Below, piece after piece: positions 41,172-50,916 of a DNA stretch of 64,000 bases. The notes beneath the pieces are model-generated. The model saw only the letters and a list, made by a program, of their open reading frames with translations. It did no database searches and had not been told where the DNA came from. The stretch is from Legionella sp. PATHC032. Its GTDB lineage: Bacteria; Pseudomonadota; Gammaproteobacteria; Legionellales; Legionellaceae. The translations under genes were made by a program, and so were the position numbers. Position 1 is the stretch's first letter, and every line of letters begins with the position of its first letter. The stretch lies in assembly GCF_026191185.1 (NCBI RefSeq), contig NZ_JAPHOV010000001.1, forward strand, positions 2,847,001 to 2,911,000, given 5' to 3'.

Positions 41172-42329
41172 TTAATTGATCTGGTAAGTTTTAATGCATC
41201 CCTGATAGGGAACACGGTTGCTTTTCACTCCATAAAATAGTCCTGCTTCCAGATTATTACATACTTGATCTGGACTTAAGGTATCCAGGCACTGGGGTAT
41301 CGTTTTATTTTGGCAATTTGGAAAAATGGCTTCAGGAGTATTCATGGCTTGATAATATTCATTACCCCAGTCATACAAATCGGACGAATAATAAGTAGTA
41401 AAATTGCTGACTCTCATTTGCTTGTCTAAATCAAAAATTTTCATTCCGGGATTGTTGTGATGTGCCCGGCTAATTCCGGGAGTAGAAAGCGCATAAATAG
41501 TTGACCCATCGGATAATTTTATTCTCCTGAATTCCTCCATATGGGAGTGTGAGAACAGTATGGTGATTTGATCATAGGAACGATGATATTTCTCCAATAA
41601 CTGCAAAAATCTATCCAGATAAATTTCATGCCAGAACCGATTTCCATTATAGGCTGTTCCAGGAGGAACATGCATAGCCAGCAACAATTGCTTGGCACGG
41701 TGGTTTTTCAATTGTTGCTCAAGCCAAAATAATTGTACAAAGGCATCCCTTTGTTGGTTAGGATACTTTGGTAAAAAAACAGGAGTTTTGGTCCATTGAA
41801 CTGAATTAAGTGCTATTAAAATAATATCTTTATTATCAGGGATGACATAACTGGAGTAATACCCATCCTTGTGCATATGAGTATCGTCTATAATTAACCC
41901 ATCACAATGAGCGCAAGCACCAGCCCAATCCGAAGCTAAATTGAGCGGTGATTTATTGTCTGAAGAAAATGGCTGATAATTACCAAGCAAGGAATCATTA
42001 TTCCCTGTAATATAAAACATTGGCTTTTGATCTGGATTGGCTTCATACAAACCATGAAATACAACTTGTTCGTATTCTTCTTTTTTAGATGTAGAAAATA
42101 ACGAGTGGGTAGGCAAATCGCCCAAATGCAAAATAAAGTCTACCTTTTGAGACAACTCCTCAAATCGTTTGAACGTGACATCCAAAAACTCCTTTCCAGT
42201 ATCCTGCCCATCCTTTGCTATATTTTCTGCACCATAATGAATATCAGAGATCGTTAGAAACTTTGGCGCAGAAAAGGCTAAAGAAACCAAGCCTGTCAAC
42301 AAGAGAACAACCCGAATAATAAAATCCAA
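41172..42329 (-). CDS. legS1: Sphingomyelinase-like phosphoesterase LegS1
   Basis: A 385-residue metallophosphoesterase resembling eukaryotic acid sphingomyelinase. Signal peptide MDFIIRVVLLLTGLVSLAF, then the metal-site blocks LTISDIHYG, DFILHLGDLPTH, FYITGNNDS, LLLAMHVPPGT and ILFSHSHMEE, in the order of the calcineurin-like fold, with the ASM-like C-terminal helical end (CLDTLSPDQVCNNLEAG). LegS1 is a eukaryotic-like Legionella gene near sidF. The start is a TTG at 42329 with GGAG seven bases before it; no suitable ATG lies closer. Hydrolysis of sphingomyelin or a related phosphodiester is expected but not shown by sequence. Confidence 0.85.
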   Translation of the reverse strand: MDFIIRVVLLLTGLVSLAFSAPKFLTISDIHYGAENIAKDGQDTGKEFLDVTFKRFEELSQKVDFILHLGDLPTHSLFSTSKKEEYEQVVFHGLYEANPDQKPMFYITGNNDSLLGNYQPFSSDNKSPLNLASDWAGACAHCDGLIIDDTHMHKDGYYSSYVIPDNKDIILIALNSVQWTKTPVFLPKYPNQQRDAFVQLFWLEQQLKNHRAKQLLLAMHVPPGTAYNGNRFWHEIYLDRFLQLLEKYHRSYDQITILFSHSHMEEFRRIKLSDGSTIYALSTPGISRAHHNNPGMKIFDLDKQMRVSNFTTYYSSDLYDWGNEYYQAMNTPEAIFPNCQNKTIPQCLDTLSPDQVCNNLEAGLFYGVKSNRVPYQGCIKTYQIN

Positions 42330-42440
42330 TTAACACTCCAAATCAATTTATACTGATATTCATCAGTCCTCAATTATAGCTCTTTTACAGTCACTTTGAA
42401 TACGGCACAGCCCGAATGCAGAAAAAATATTCTATTTAAC

Positions 42441-42771
42441 GAGTTATATCGATAAGGATTACATAAGAACCAGTCGAGATCCAGGATACATTCGGGCTGA
42501 TGAGAGGCATAAGCATCGTCTCGAAACCCTAGCACGAAATATGAAATCTCATGCAAGGCTTCGCGACGGCATAAATGAGCTCCGCTAAAATGTTTGCAAC
42601 GCAGCAATAAATAGGTAAGGATTATATGAGAACAAGTCGATATACAACGTCCGCTCAGGCTGAGGAGATGCATAAGCGTCGTCTCGAAGCCTTGGCACGA
42701 AATATGAAATCTCATATCAAGGCTTCGCTACAGTATAAATGCCTCCTCAGCCCAAACGGTTCGAGATAACG
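42441..42771. repeat. Palindromic repeat B, copies 2 and 3 in tandem
   Basis: Two head-to-tail units (about 42441-42590 and 42611-42771) related to the 198-bp palindrome at 26638. Shared strings include AAGGATTA(C/T)AT(A/G)AGAAC, GCATAAGC, GTCTCGAA, GCACGAAATATGAAATCTCAT and AAGGCTTCG. They are in reverse orientation to copy 1. A 113-codon minus-strand frame running through them is not a gene. Confidence 0.8.
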
Positions 42772-42837
42772 TTGGAAGAGCCCCGCATGACTTTTTGTAA
42801 TACGAGGCCAGTCTTTCTTTTAATTATCAAACTCAGA

Positions 42838-44631
42838 TTATACCGCTTCCCGAATTATCCAGGTCCTTTCCGCCTTATTTTCAGACCAAGGCGTTTGCAC
42901 CCAAAGAAGCAAAGGTTTTCCTGATGGTGTAACAGGCATCACTTTGGAAGACAAAGCTACAGCGAACGAATATTTCTTGCCAATTGATTGTAAAGCTTTC
43001 CAAACGCTATTCGCATTAGACTGATTGTCTGTCACGATTAATTCATTGCCCCGATAAACCACATTCACATCCTGCCCTCTTAACACCTGTCTTACTGCCG
43101 TTTCCAAACGCCTCCATTTGGCTTGATGAACTCTCTGTAACTCAATTTGTGTAGGATTAAATTGGAACTTAATGCGGCTATGAGGAGACAATACCCGTGC
43201 CAGTCGACTGCTTGTTGGACTTTGCTGCAAGAAATAAGTGCACAATGCGTCTAATAATGGACGCCCTGGCCCAGCCGGTTTCCCGGGTAATCTATTGATA
43301 TACATAGCAAAAGCCAAGGTATGGCCATTAGCAGTATACAAGTAACCGGATAAGCTATTCATACCTGTCATCGTCCCGGTTTTAGCCCGCACAAATCCTT
43401 GTTGATTTGGAGTTTTAAACCGTTTTTGCAAAGTACCATCCCGACCGGAGATAGGTAAGGCAGCGATGTATTCATAAGATAATGGGAAGCGTTGATACAA
43501 GAATTTTAAAAGCGCCATGGTTTGCTCAGGGGTTACCAAATTATAACGTGATAACCCTGAACCATCTGTAAAAATCGAGTCTTTTAAATCAATTCCTGTT
43601 TGTTGCTGCAAAAAGTTTTTAATTACTGGCTGTGCCTGCTTCCAATCTACAGGACTTCCCTTAATTTTAGCAGCAGCATGCAAATATAAACTATCAGCAT
43701 ATAAATTATCAGAAGGCTTTAAAGTATCTGCCATCAGTTGGGAAATTGGCTTTGAATAGCGAGTGGCGATCAATAAAGTACCAAAAGGCGCTCTTCCAAG
43801 CAAAACCTGCCCATTTAATTTAATATTAGACTTGGCAAGCTCACTCACAATCATTCCCTGGGCATACACAAAAGGATTCTTTATAGCGATACGTTGCTGA
43901 ACAGCCCATTGCCCCAAGCCAACACAACCTCTTACCGTTAAATTATTCTCCGGATCCAAATAAAACCCCACACCACATCCTTTCTCACTAGCCTTCGTGG
44001 TCGCTTGATTATTCAAGTTAATGGTGCCCCCGCCATCATCTACTTCAACAATAGCAGGATCACCTGCTTTAGCTCCCGGGTTCACCGTGATTGTTAATCG
44101 GTTAGAATCAACCATCAAAGGTGCTATTGGCGCACCATAACTATACGATAAATCAGAAGTTAGCCAGCCTGGGGGATAGGCTGGAATGGACATCAGGCTA
44201 CTGTCAATGATCACGTTACCTTGAATGGTTGTGACATTCCAATCCTTGAGTGAAGAAAGCAAAGTTTTTAAATCTTCTCTGCTAAACGAAGGATCGCCAC
44301 TGAGATGCAAATACAAATTTCCGTGCAAAACACCTTGTTGTAATTGATTGGCACTTGTACTGAGTTGATTTTTAAATTGGTAGTCTGGCCCTAGAGCCAT
44401 TAGTGCAGCGGCCTCAGAAAAAAGTTTCATATTGCTGGCAGGAATAAACAAACGATTGGCATTGCGTTTATACAGAGTCTCGCCAGAGGTTAGATCAGTC
44501 ACTACTATCCCCAGGTTTACATGGGGATTTAACCGATTAATTAATTTATCCACCTCGAACTGCATACTTGCCGCATGAGATGACAGTGACCATACTGCCC
44601 ACATGAATGCCCCAGTCAACGTCCTTTTCAT
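42838..44631 (-). CDS. dacB: D-Ala-D-Ala carboxypeptidase/endopeptidase, PBP4 (DacB) family
   Basis: A 597-residue exported penicillin-binding protein of the peptidase S13 family. Signal peptide, then SASN-type SxxK as PASNMKLFSEAA (Ser near residue 66), SxN as SDNLYAD, and KTG as RAKTGTMTGMNSLSGYL. DacB trims peptidoglycan cross-bridges in the periplasm. The usual length is about 480; here the catalytic unit ends near residue 470 and a further 120 residues (from about SRLARVLSPHS) form an additional alpha/beta domain not in the E. coli enzyme. It is 91 bp from parB on the same strand. Confidence 0.92.
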   Translation of the reverse strand: MKRTLTGAFMWAVWSLSSHAASMQFEVDKLINRLNPHVNLGIVVTDLTSGETLYKRNANRLFIPASNMKLFSEAAALMALGPDYQFKNQLSTSANQLQQGVLHGNLYLHLSGDPSFSREDLKTLLSSLKDWNVTTIQGNVIIDSSLMSIPAYPPGWLTSDLSYSYGAPIAPLMVDSNRLTITVNPGAKAGDPAIVEVDDGGGTINLNNQATTKASEKGCGVGFYLDPENNLTVRGCVGLGQWAVQQRIAIKNPFVYAQGMIVSELAKSNIKLNGQVLLGRAPFGTLLIATRYSKPISQLMADTLKPSDNLYADSLYLHAAAKIKGSPVDWKQAQPVIKNFLQQQTGIDLKDSIFTDGSGLSRYNLVTPEQTMALLKFLYQRFPLSYEYIAALPISGRDGTLQKRFKTPNQQGFVRAKTGTMTGMNSLSGYLYTANGHTLAFAMYINRLPGKPAGPGRPLLDALCTYFLQQSPTSSRLARVLSPHSRIKFQFNPTQIELQRVHQAKWRRLETAVRQVLRGQDVNVVYRGNELIVTDNQSNANSVWKALQSIGKKYSFAVALSSKVMPVTPSGKPLLLWVQTPWSENKAERTWIIREAV

Positions 44632-44722
44632 TTAAATAGCTTCCTTAACATTGAATTTCACAATATAAATCAGGTTGAATTGTTTGATACATAGTGACAA
44701 TTTCTGAGTTAGTTCCGATAAG

Positions 44723-45514
44723 CTAATCATATCTCAAGCCCAAACGCTCCAAAAGCCCTGCAAGGGTATCATTATCAAAAAATTTTACTTTTAACCAACC
44801 TCCATCTTCGCCATCGTTTATAATTTGTACAGGAGCCCCCACTTGTTCAGCCAGGATAGTTTGTAACCGCTCAATGTCTCTGTCTTTTCTGGGGTTTTTG
44901 GGGCTGTTCATATCTTTATTTTTATAAGATTTAATTTCTTGCTCTAATTGCCTGACAGACCATTCTTCTCCAATAACCTGCTGAGCAAACATTTCTTGCC
45001 GATCGGGATTTAAGCCAACCAATACGCGAGCATGCCCAAAAGATAACGCTTTATCTCGCACTAACTGTTTAACCTTATCTGTTAAGGTAAGGAGACGAAG
45101 AATATTTGCGACATGGCTACGAGATTTACCCACCAGCGCTGCGATCTCGTCCTGATGATAATGGAATTCTTCAAGTAAACGCTTATAACCAGTAGCCTCC
45201 TCAATTAAATTCAAATCCTGGCGTTGAATATTCTCGATCAAAGTCAGGGCACAAGCTTGTTTATCACTATACTCTCCAATTAGACAAGGGATTTCATTAA
45301 ATCCTGCCAATTTGGCCGCACGCCATCTTCTTTCCCCTGCAATAATCTCATATCGCTCTTTTGCTATGGGCCTTACAACCAAAGGTTCAATTAAACCTTG
45401 AGAAGAAATTGACTGAGCCAATTCCTGTAGCTCCGTTGTATTAAAATCTTGTCTGGGTTGATACTGACCTGCCTGCAGGCTTGTAATAGGTAAATAAGTA
45501 AATCGGGGTTGCAT
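44723..45514 (-). CDS. parB: ParB-type partition/nuclease-fold protein without a ParA partner
   Basis: A 263-residue ParB/Spo0J-family protein. The N-terminal CTPase fold includes ITSLQAGQYQPRQDF, GLIEPLVVRP, YEIIAGERRWRAAKLAG and TLIENIQRQDLNLIEEA; the helix-turn-helix is DEIAALVGKSRSHVANILRLL. The C-terminal dimer region follows after a short linker. ParB binds parS and loads with CTP. No parA lies next to it; the neighbours are dacB and the Ceg33-type gene, so this could be a second chromosomal ParB or a nucleoid-occlusion-like variant. The start has no strong ribosome site. Confidence 0.9.
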   Translation of the reverse strand: MQPRFTYLPITSLQAGQYQPRQDFNTTELQELAQSISSQGLIEPLVVRPIAKERYEIIAGERRWRAAKLAGFNEIPCLIGEYSDKQACALTLIENIQRQDLNLIEEATGYKRLLEEFHYHQDEIAALVGKSRSHVANILRLLTLTDKVKQLVRDKALSFGHARVLVGLNPDRQEMFAQQVIGEEWSVRQLEQEIKSYKNKDMNSPKNPRKDRDIERLQTILAEQVGAPVQIINDGEDGGWLKVKFFDNDTLAGLLERLGLRYD

Positions 45515-45628
45515 AGGAAAAAATAAAAAACATAAGGATATGAAATTGTTTCACAATAGTGCCTGGAATGGAATTGTATTCGGTTTATCTACCAACAAAG
45601 AAAAACCCTGAAATGAAAAAAACTTATT

Positions 45629-46132
45629 CTAAACAGTAGGTCTGTTTATTATTTTTTCCTCATTTTCCTTGCTACTTTCAGATTGAACTCCAAAAAAACG
45701 AATAGTCGAGTGATAAGGTACTTCTTTGGATTTGGATTTTAACTCTTCAGCGAAGTCGGGATATTTTTCTAACAGTTTCTTGCCCAGCCCAATAATATAC
45801 GAATCCTTGGAATTTTGAATGAGGCGCATGTAATGTGCAGCAGTAATCAAGTCATTTGTAGCTCCGGATTTCAATAAGATCTCACATGCCGATAACATAG
45901 CATTCGTGCAACCTTGGGCAGCTGATTGCAAAATCATCTGCTTATGCTGTGATGATGAGGGAGAATAAATTTGTGCCAGACGAAATAAAGCCAAAGGATT
46001 TGTTTTAGCTAATACCTGCATTTCAGGCATACGCTTCACTACGGCTTGTTTTAATCCCGGATTATCAGGTTCTCGTTGTAATTGTTTCACCAAAGCAACA
46101 AATTCGCTACTTGGATCTAATTGCGCGGCCAT
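45629..46132 (-). CDS. ceg33: Ceg33-type Dot/Icm effector candidate
   Basis: A 167-residue soluble protein. It is helical, with a TPR/Sel1-like pattern of short repeats (ALFRLAQIYSPSSSQHKQMIL, then TNAMLSACEILLKSGA, then AHYMRLIQNS), without a full Sel1 consensus. The C-terminus is polar with SSKENEEKIINRPTV, an E-rich tail typical of Dot/Icm substrates. Its position (upstream of the CPBP/rsmB block and next to parB) matches ceg33, a gene regulated by PmrA; the tandem PmrA box found just upstream (46183-46200) supports that. Molecular function unknown. AAGG lies about seven bases before the ATG at 46132. Confidence 0.65.
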   Translation of the reverse strand: MAAQLDPSSEFVALVKQLQREPDNPGLKQAVVKRMPEMQVLAKTNPLALFRLAQIYSPSSSQHKQMILQSAAQGCTNAMLSACEILLKSGATNDLITAAHYMRLIQNSKDSYIIGLGKKLLEKYPDFAEELKSKSKEVPYHSTIRFFGVQSESSKENEEKIINRPTV

Positions 46133-46182
46133 ACCTCAACCTTTGATTATTATCTTCATTAAAGACAGAATAAATGCTCAAA

Positions 46183-46200
46183 ATTAAGACAAAATTAAGG
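46183..46200 (-). promoter_or_regulatory. PmrA tandem box upstream of ceg33
   Basis: On the minus strand the sequence reads CTTAATTTTGTCTTAATTTT, two CTTAAT half sites with 11-bp periodicity, about 50 bp before the start. This fits the published PmrA regulatory element (CTTAATATT repeats) of Legionella effector genes. Found by eye. Confidence 0.7.
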
Positions 46201-46305
46201 GTTGGCATTTTTACAGTTTTTTTACATTTAACTGCTTTTTTAACCGAATTTTAAAGATATACATGCTAAAAAATTTTCTATTGCGAGCAAAACAGGGAAT
46301 GAAAA

Positions 46306-47055
46306 TTAAGATAATTTCTCATACCTGTCCCAACCCAAATGAAACAGCATGTGCGCTAAAATTGCTGAGGTTAGTCCATATTGCCAAAATAAAAAACCAA
46401 AGAGTATGGACTGCGAAAGACTCAATAATACAAAAGAGTAAAGAAATCGTCTGGATGGTGTGCAACCTGCTGCAATATAGGCTGGAAGTTGGCCTACAGC
46501 AAAAATAAATGCACTCAAAAATATTGAAATAATTATAATTTCCGAATTAATTTGACTTGTAAACAATAAAGCAAAAAAGCACACTACATTCATTAATCCC
46601 CATCTGGCAATTACCTCTTCTACAACCCCTCCATAAAGGACACAACCATCAAGTCCTATTTTGGACCGTAATTCCGACATAATCTTGAAACTTTTTTCAT
46701 CAAGTATGGAACCAAGCAACCCATAATACATTATACAAAAAATAACCAACCCTAAAAGGGCATATAAAAAAGTAGGTAATAAAATCACTTGAAAGGAATC
46801 CAGGCTGGCTTTGCCTTGCAAAAGACCTTCCAGAAGAGGATCGCCTAGCCCGGTACGTGAAGACAGGATGGAGCCAGCAAAACTCATGACAAATGTCATA
46901 AATAAGGTTTGCAGCACAACAAAACGACTAAATCTTTTTTTTAATCTCTCGGTATTATCGGCTAGCAGAAAATATACCAGGCGATGCATCACGATTAAAA
47001 CACCAGGAATGGATAAACAAAACAAGACAATAATTACAGGCCAATCAATTATCAT
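46306..47055 (-). CDS. CPBP-family intramembrane protease
   Basis: A 249-residue membrane protein with about seven helices and the CPBP (CAAX protease/Abi) motifs: VVEEVIARWG (EExxxR) at about residue 143 and LAHMLFHLG (HxxxH/N-type) near the C-terminus. The middle motif FxxxH appears as FAVGQLPA, lacking the expected His. Family members cleave membrane-bound substrates or protect against bacteriocins; the missing His leaves activity uncertain. The start codon overlaps the rsmB stop (ATGA), so it belongs to the def-fmt-rsmB transcript as its last gene. Confidence 0.8.
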   Translation of the reverse strand: MIIDWPVIIVLFCLSIPGVLIVMHRLVYFLLADNTERLKKRFSRFVVLQTLFMTFVMSFAGSILSSRTGLGDPLLEGLLQGKASLDSFQVILLPTFLYALLGLVIFCIMYYGLLGSILDEKSFKIMSELRSKIGLDGCVLYGGVVEEVIARWGLMNVVCFFALLFTSQINSEIIIISIFLSAFIFAVGQLPAYIAAGCTPSRRFLYSFVLLSLSQSILFGFLFWQYGLTSAILAHMLFHLGWDRYEKLS

Positions 47056-48335
47056 TTTTTATCCTTTCGCAATACACTGTAAAAAAAACCGTCCATACCG
47101 TGCTCCCCGGGTAATATCTGTTGACCATGCCCAGTCCACCTTCCCCAGGACCATTTGTCATCAATCACTTGACAATCTGGATGCCCTGCAACAAATCGAG
47201 CGATTTGCAACTCATTTTCATCACTCATAATAGAACATGTGGCATAAACCATTAAACCACCCGGCGCAAGCAGTGGCCATAATGAATTCAACATGTTGGA
47301 TTGTAACTGAGAAACTGCCAAAACCTCTTCATTCGTTCGTAATAATTTGATATCAGAGTGGCGTCTAACCACTCCTGTAGCAGAACAGGGGGCATCCAAT
47401 AAAATGCGATCAAAGGGATGACCATCCCACCAGCTTTTGGGTTCCGATACATCGCCATGCACTATCGTTGCTTTCAAATCCAATCGATTTAAGTTATCTC
47501 TTACCCGTTGTAACCGCTGAGGGTCTAAATCCAATGCAACACATGAAACCAAATTAGGTTCCCTCTCCAAAATATGGCATGTTTTTCCACCAGGAGCACA
47601 ACAAGCATCCAGCACTCGCTGCCCGGATTTTAAAGACAATAAATATGCGGCTAATTGAGGCGCCGCATCCTGAACTGACACAGAACCTTGTGCAAAACCA
47701 GGAAGTGTCATCACATCACATGGGATTGCCAAAGTAATTCCATCAGGTACAACAGAGTGTTTAAAAGCCTCTATCCCAGATTTTTTTAGCAAATCAAGAT
47801 ACTCATCAACTGAGTTTTTCAACACATTGACTCGCAAAGTCATGGGTGGGTGCCTATCATTCGCCTCAGCGATGCATTGCCAATCGTTTGGCCAATCCTT
47901 TTGCAGGCGCTGAAGTAACCAGCTCGGCTGTCCATAGGTAAAAACCGGGTCTGCTGCCAGCTTTTCCAGAATATGGCCTTGTTGACGGCAAAAATTTCTT
48001 AGCACGGCATTCACCAATCCTTTTGCCCAATTTTTTTTAACCTGCCCAAGTAAAGACACTGTCTCCTTCACCACAGCATAATCCGGCTTATTCATATACT
48101 GCAATTGATAAATACCAATCAACAAGACTATCCATACCTCACTATCTTTAGGTCGCTTATTGATTAAAGTATCGGCTATGGATTGTAATCGAAAATAATG
48201 ACGACAAAATCCATAGCAAATTTCTTTTGTCATGGGAGAGAGCTCTTGCAGAGACATCAAATGGGACAGGTTTTTCCTGCTTTCTATCAGGGCCGTTAAA
48301 ATTTTCAAGGCCTGGAATCTATCATTTGCTTTCAT
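47052..48335 (-). CDS. rsmB: 16S rRNA m5C967 methyltransferase RsmB (Sun/Fmu)
   Basis: A 427-residue enzyme that methylates C967 of 16S rRNA with SAM. The N-terminal NusB-like RNA-binding domain ([18 protein letters not shown]..., [12 protein letters not shown]) is followed by the methyltransferase core with [48 protein letters not shown] (catalytic Cys) and [16 protein letters not shown] (second Cys). Length is typical (429 in E. coli). Its start overlaps the fmt stop by four bases; the def-fmt-rsmB order is conserved in gamma-proteobacteria. Confidence 0.97.
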   Translation of the reverse strand: MKANDRFQALKILTALIESRKNLSHLMSLQELSPMTKEICYGFCRHYFRLQSIADTLINKRPKDSEVWIVLLIGIYQLQYMNKPDYAVVKETVSLLGQVKKNWAKGLVNAVLRNFCRQQGHILEKLAADPVFTYGQPSWLLQRLQKDWPNDWQCIAEANDRHPPMTLRVNVLKNSVDEYLDLLKKSGIEAFKHSVVPDGITLAIPCDVMTLPGFAQGSVSVQDAAPQLAAYLLSLKSGQRVLDACCAPGGKTCHILEREPNLVSCVALDLDPQRLQRVRDNLNRLDLKATIVHGDVSEPKSWWDGHPFDRILLDAPCSATGVVRRHSDIKLLRTNEEVLAVSQLQSNMLNSLWPLLAPGGLMVYATCSIMSDENELQIARFVAGHPDCQVIDDKWSWGRWTGHGQQILPGEHGMDGFFYSVLRKDKK

Positions 48336-49276
48336 TGCAAGATTAAACCAGTATGCAATTGTGTTTTACCAGAATTTAGCCAATCCTTAACTGAAATGAC
48401 CTTTGCTCCGGGAAATTGAATCTTTTCCACTAACAATGCTTTATCACTGGTCGAGACCAACATCCCATTTTTATCAATATTTAACACCATGCCGTGCTTC
48501 TCGGTACTCATGATCTCAGTTAATTTTGCCTGATGAATTCTGAGCATTAATTCCCCAGCCAGCGTATAGGCAATGGGCCATGGATTAAATGCACGAATTT
48601 TTCTATCTATTTCCACTGCAGACTGATGCCAATTAATTCGTGCCTCTTCTTTATTAATTTTACCAGCATAGGTAGCTAATTCATTGTTTTGCAATTCAAA
48701 TTGCGCTGAATTAGATGCTAAAGCCTCCAAAGTATCTAATAAAGGCTTTACTGAAATTTTTGCTAATTTATCATGCAAACTTCCAGCGGTATCCGAGGAA
48801 GTGACAGGACAGCTAGCTTTACATAACATAGGGCCTGTATCCAGTCCAACATCCATTTGCATAATGGTCACTCCGGATTCAGTATCACCATATAAAATGG
48901 CATGTTGGATTGGAGATGCCCCACGCCAGCGCGGTAACAATGAAGCATGGACATTAATGCAGCCCAAACGAGGAATTTCCAACACTGCTTTCGGCAATAT
49001 TAATCCATAGGCTATCACTACCATTACATCAGGCTTTAATGCAGAAAGTTCATCGATAGCGTCTTGATTTTTAAAATTAAGTGGTTGATAAACTGATATC
49101 TGGTGGTCTATTGCCCATTCTTTTACAGGAGACTCCTGTAATTTACGGCCTCGCCCAGCTGGCCTGTCAGGCTGAGTATAAACAGCCTTGAGATGATGCC
49201 TTGATTGAATTAAAGCATCCAGACAGGGTAACCCAAATTCTGGAGTTCCAGCAAAAACTATAGTTAAATCATTCAT
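48332..49276 (-). CDS. fmt: Methionyl-tRNA formyltransferase
   Basis: A 314-residue enzyme that formylates initiator Met-tRNA using 10-formyl-THF. Signature regions are [33 protein letters not shown] (tRNA acceptor contact loop), [20 protein letters not shown] (catalytic Asn-His and SLLP) and [13 protein letters not shown] (catalytic Asp). The C-terminal OB domain (about 205-314) is intact. Length matches E. coli Fmt (315). Overlaps the def stop and rsmB start by four bases each. Confidence 0.98.
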   Translation of the reverse strand: MNDLTIVFAGTPEFGLPCLDALIQSRHHLKAVYTQPDRPAGRGRKLQESPVKEWAIDHQISVYQPLNFKNQDAIDELSALKPDVMVVIAYGLILPKAVLEIPRLGCINVHASLLPRWRGASPIQHAILYGDTESGVTIMQMDVGLDTGPMLCKASCPVTSSDTAGSLHDKLAKISVKPLLDTLEALASNSAQFELQNNELATYAGKINKEEARINWHQSAVEIDRKIRAFNPWPIAYTLAGELMLRIHQAKLTEIMSTEKHGMVLNIDKNGMLVSTSDKALLVEKIQFPGAKVISVKDWLNSGKTQLHTGLILQ

Positions 49277-49785
49277 GGTTTACGAGCTTGTAAACGCTTG
49301 AACTTATCTAATTTCCGACGAGCCATCATTCTCTTCAATGGAGACAACATATCGACAAACAATTTGCCATTCATATGGTCAATTTCATGTTGTAAGCACT
49401 CGGCAAGCAGCCCTTCACCCGTTATTTCAAACGGTTTGCCGAACCGGTCCAAGGCCTTCACTGTCACTTTTTCAGCTCTGACTACGGTATCATAAGCCCC
49501 TGGGACAGACAAACAACCTTCTTCAAATTCTTTTTCGCCATGAGAAGAAACTATTTCAGGATTAACAATAACGATCTGCTCTTTTTTATCTCCCACTATA
49601 TCAATGACAGATAAACGCAAACTCACCCCTATTTGCGGCGCGGCAAGCCCGACTCCTCGCGCATCATACATTGTATCAAACATATCATTGATTAGTGTCT
49701 GTAAACTCTCATCAAAAGTATCAACCGGTTTAGCTATTTTTCTTAACCGTTCATCAGGTAAATAAAGAATCTTACGAATTGCCAT
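49273..49785 (-). CDS. def: Peptide deformylase
   Basis: A 170-residue metalloenzyme that removes the N-formyl group from nascent proteins. All three motifs are present: [10 protein letters not shown] (motif 1), EEGCLSVPG (motif 2, Cys ligand) and [10 protein letters not shown] (motif 3, HExxH). Length equals E. coli Def. It is first in the def-fmt-rsmB-CPBP operon; its promoter lies in the 93-bp gap shared with the divergent LysM gene. Confidence 0.98.
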   Translation of the reverse strand: MAIRKILYLPDERLRKIAKPVDTFDESLQTLINDMFDTMYDARGVGLAAPQIGVSLRLSVIDIVGDKKEQIVIVNPEIVSSHGEKEFEEGCLSVPGAYDTVVRAEKVTVKALDRFGKPFEITGEGLLAECLQHEIDHMNGKLFVDMLSPLKRMMARRKLDKFKRLQARKP

Positions 49786-49878
49786 TGCTTATCTGGTTCT
49801 CTGCACATTAATCGTGATATTATCCCCGATATACAGTAATGCTGCAAGATGCTAAGGCTCAACTAAAGGGATTGATAC

Positions 49879-50916
49879 ATGAAATATTGTCTCCTCATTT
49901 TCTGTTTCATCATATCATCCATTGCTCATGCCTTAAGTCTAAGACCAGATTCTCCTTCTCGTTATGTTGTACAACCTGGAGACACTCTATGGAGTATTTC
50001 CAGCCGTTATTTGAATAATCCCTGGGAATGGAAAGCATTATGGCGCGCAAACCCCCAGATTCAAAATCCTGATCGACTGTACCCTGGCGCAGTGCTCGCT
50101 TTAGAGTATTATCAAAACACCCCCTATCTCAGAGTTCTGTCTAATGGAACAGTCAAGCTTTCCCCCAATATAAGACTGACGCCTCAGGAAGACGCTGTTC
50201 CACCAATCCCATTGGGTGATATTAAACCTTTTTTGGACGAATCGTTAATCCTGGATGTTAATGTCCTGAGCAGAGCACCGTATGTGGTGGCGCTTATGAG
50301 TGAACGCATGCTTGGCGGGCAAGGAGATGAAATTTATGTCAGAGGTTTACATCCCTCCAAAGAGATGCCTCAAGGAGGCACCATAGGATATTCTATCTTC
50401 AGGGGAGGGAGAAATTATTTTGATCCGATAACCCATGAATTATTAGGCTATAAAGCGGTCCTGGTCGGTTATGGAGAGTTGATTGCCGGCGGCGAGCCAG
50501 CTACAGTTTTATTGACCAGTATCAATCAAGGCATCAAAATCAATGATAAGGTATTGATTAATAACCACCCTGAATTTGAATTATATTTCGAACCCGAAAC
50601 TCCTGCCAGACAAGTCAGAGGATACATTATTGAAATGCCTGACAATATGCCTGTTGGAAATACACAAGAGGCTGTAGGAGGGGTAATCATCATTAATCTT
50701 GGAGAAACATCCGGATTGAAACCGGGAGATGTTTTGGCAATCTATGGCAAGGAGCGTATTGTCAATGATCCCCAAAATCATCTTAGACCTATTACCTTAC
50801 CGCAAGAGCGTCTTGGTGAAGCCATGGTGTTTCGTGTATTCACAAAAGCGAGTTACGCCCTGATAGTAAGATCCACGCGTGCTATTCATTTATTAGATAC
50901 AGTAACGAACCCATGA
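49879..50916 (+). CDS. Exported LysM-domain protein
   Basis: A 345-residue exported protein. Signal peptide MKYCLLIFCFIISSIAHALS, then a LysM domain at about 30-77 (YVVQPGDTLWSISSRYLNNP, LWRANPQIQNPDRLYPGAVLAL), which binds peptidoglycan. The remaining 260 residues are the beta-rich extension found with these LysM proteins next to dprA in gamma-proteobacteria (YVVALMSERMLGGQGDEIYV, ...SGLKPGDVLAIYGKERIV). Function is cell-wall related but not defined. It overlaps the dprA start (ATGA), so it is the first gene of the LysM-dprA-smg-topA unit. Confidence 0.92.
   Translation: MKYCLLIFCFIISSIAHALSLRPDSPSRYVVQPGDTLWSISSRYLNNPWEWKALWRANPQIQNPDRLYPGAVLALEYYQNTPYLRVLSNGTVKLSPNIRLTPQEDAVPPIPLGDIKPFLDESLILDVNVLSRAPYVVALMSERMLGGQGDEIYVRGLHPSKEMPQGGTIGYSIFRGGRNYFDPITHELLGYKAVLVGYGELIAGGEPATVLLTSINQGIKINDKVLINNHPEFELYFEPETPARQVRGYIIEMPDNMPVGNTQEAVGGVIIINLGETSGLKPGDVLAIYGKERIVNDPQNHLRPITLPQERLGEAMVFRVFTKASYALIVRSTRAIHLLDTVTNP

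Noticed and set aside
42374..42715. 113-codon minus-strand frame
   Set aside because: It reads through the two tandem copies of repeat B; the internal repetition of the translated sequence shows it is a by-product.
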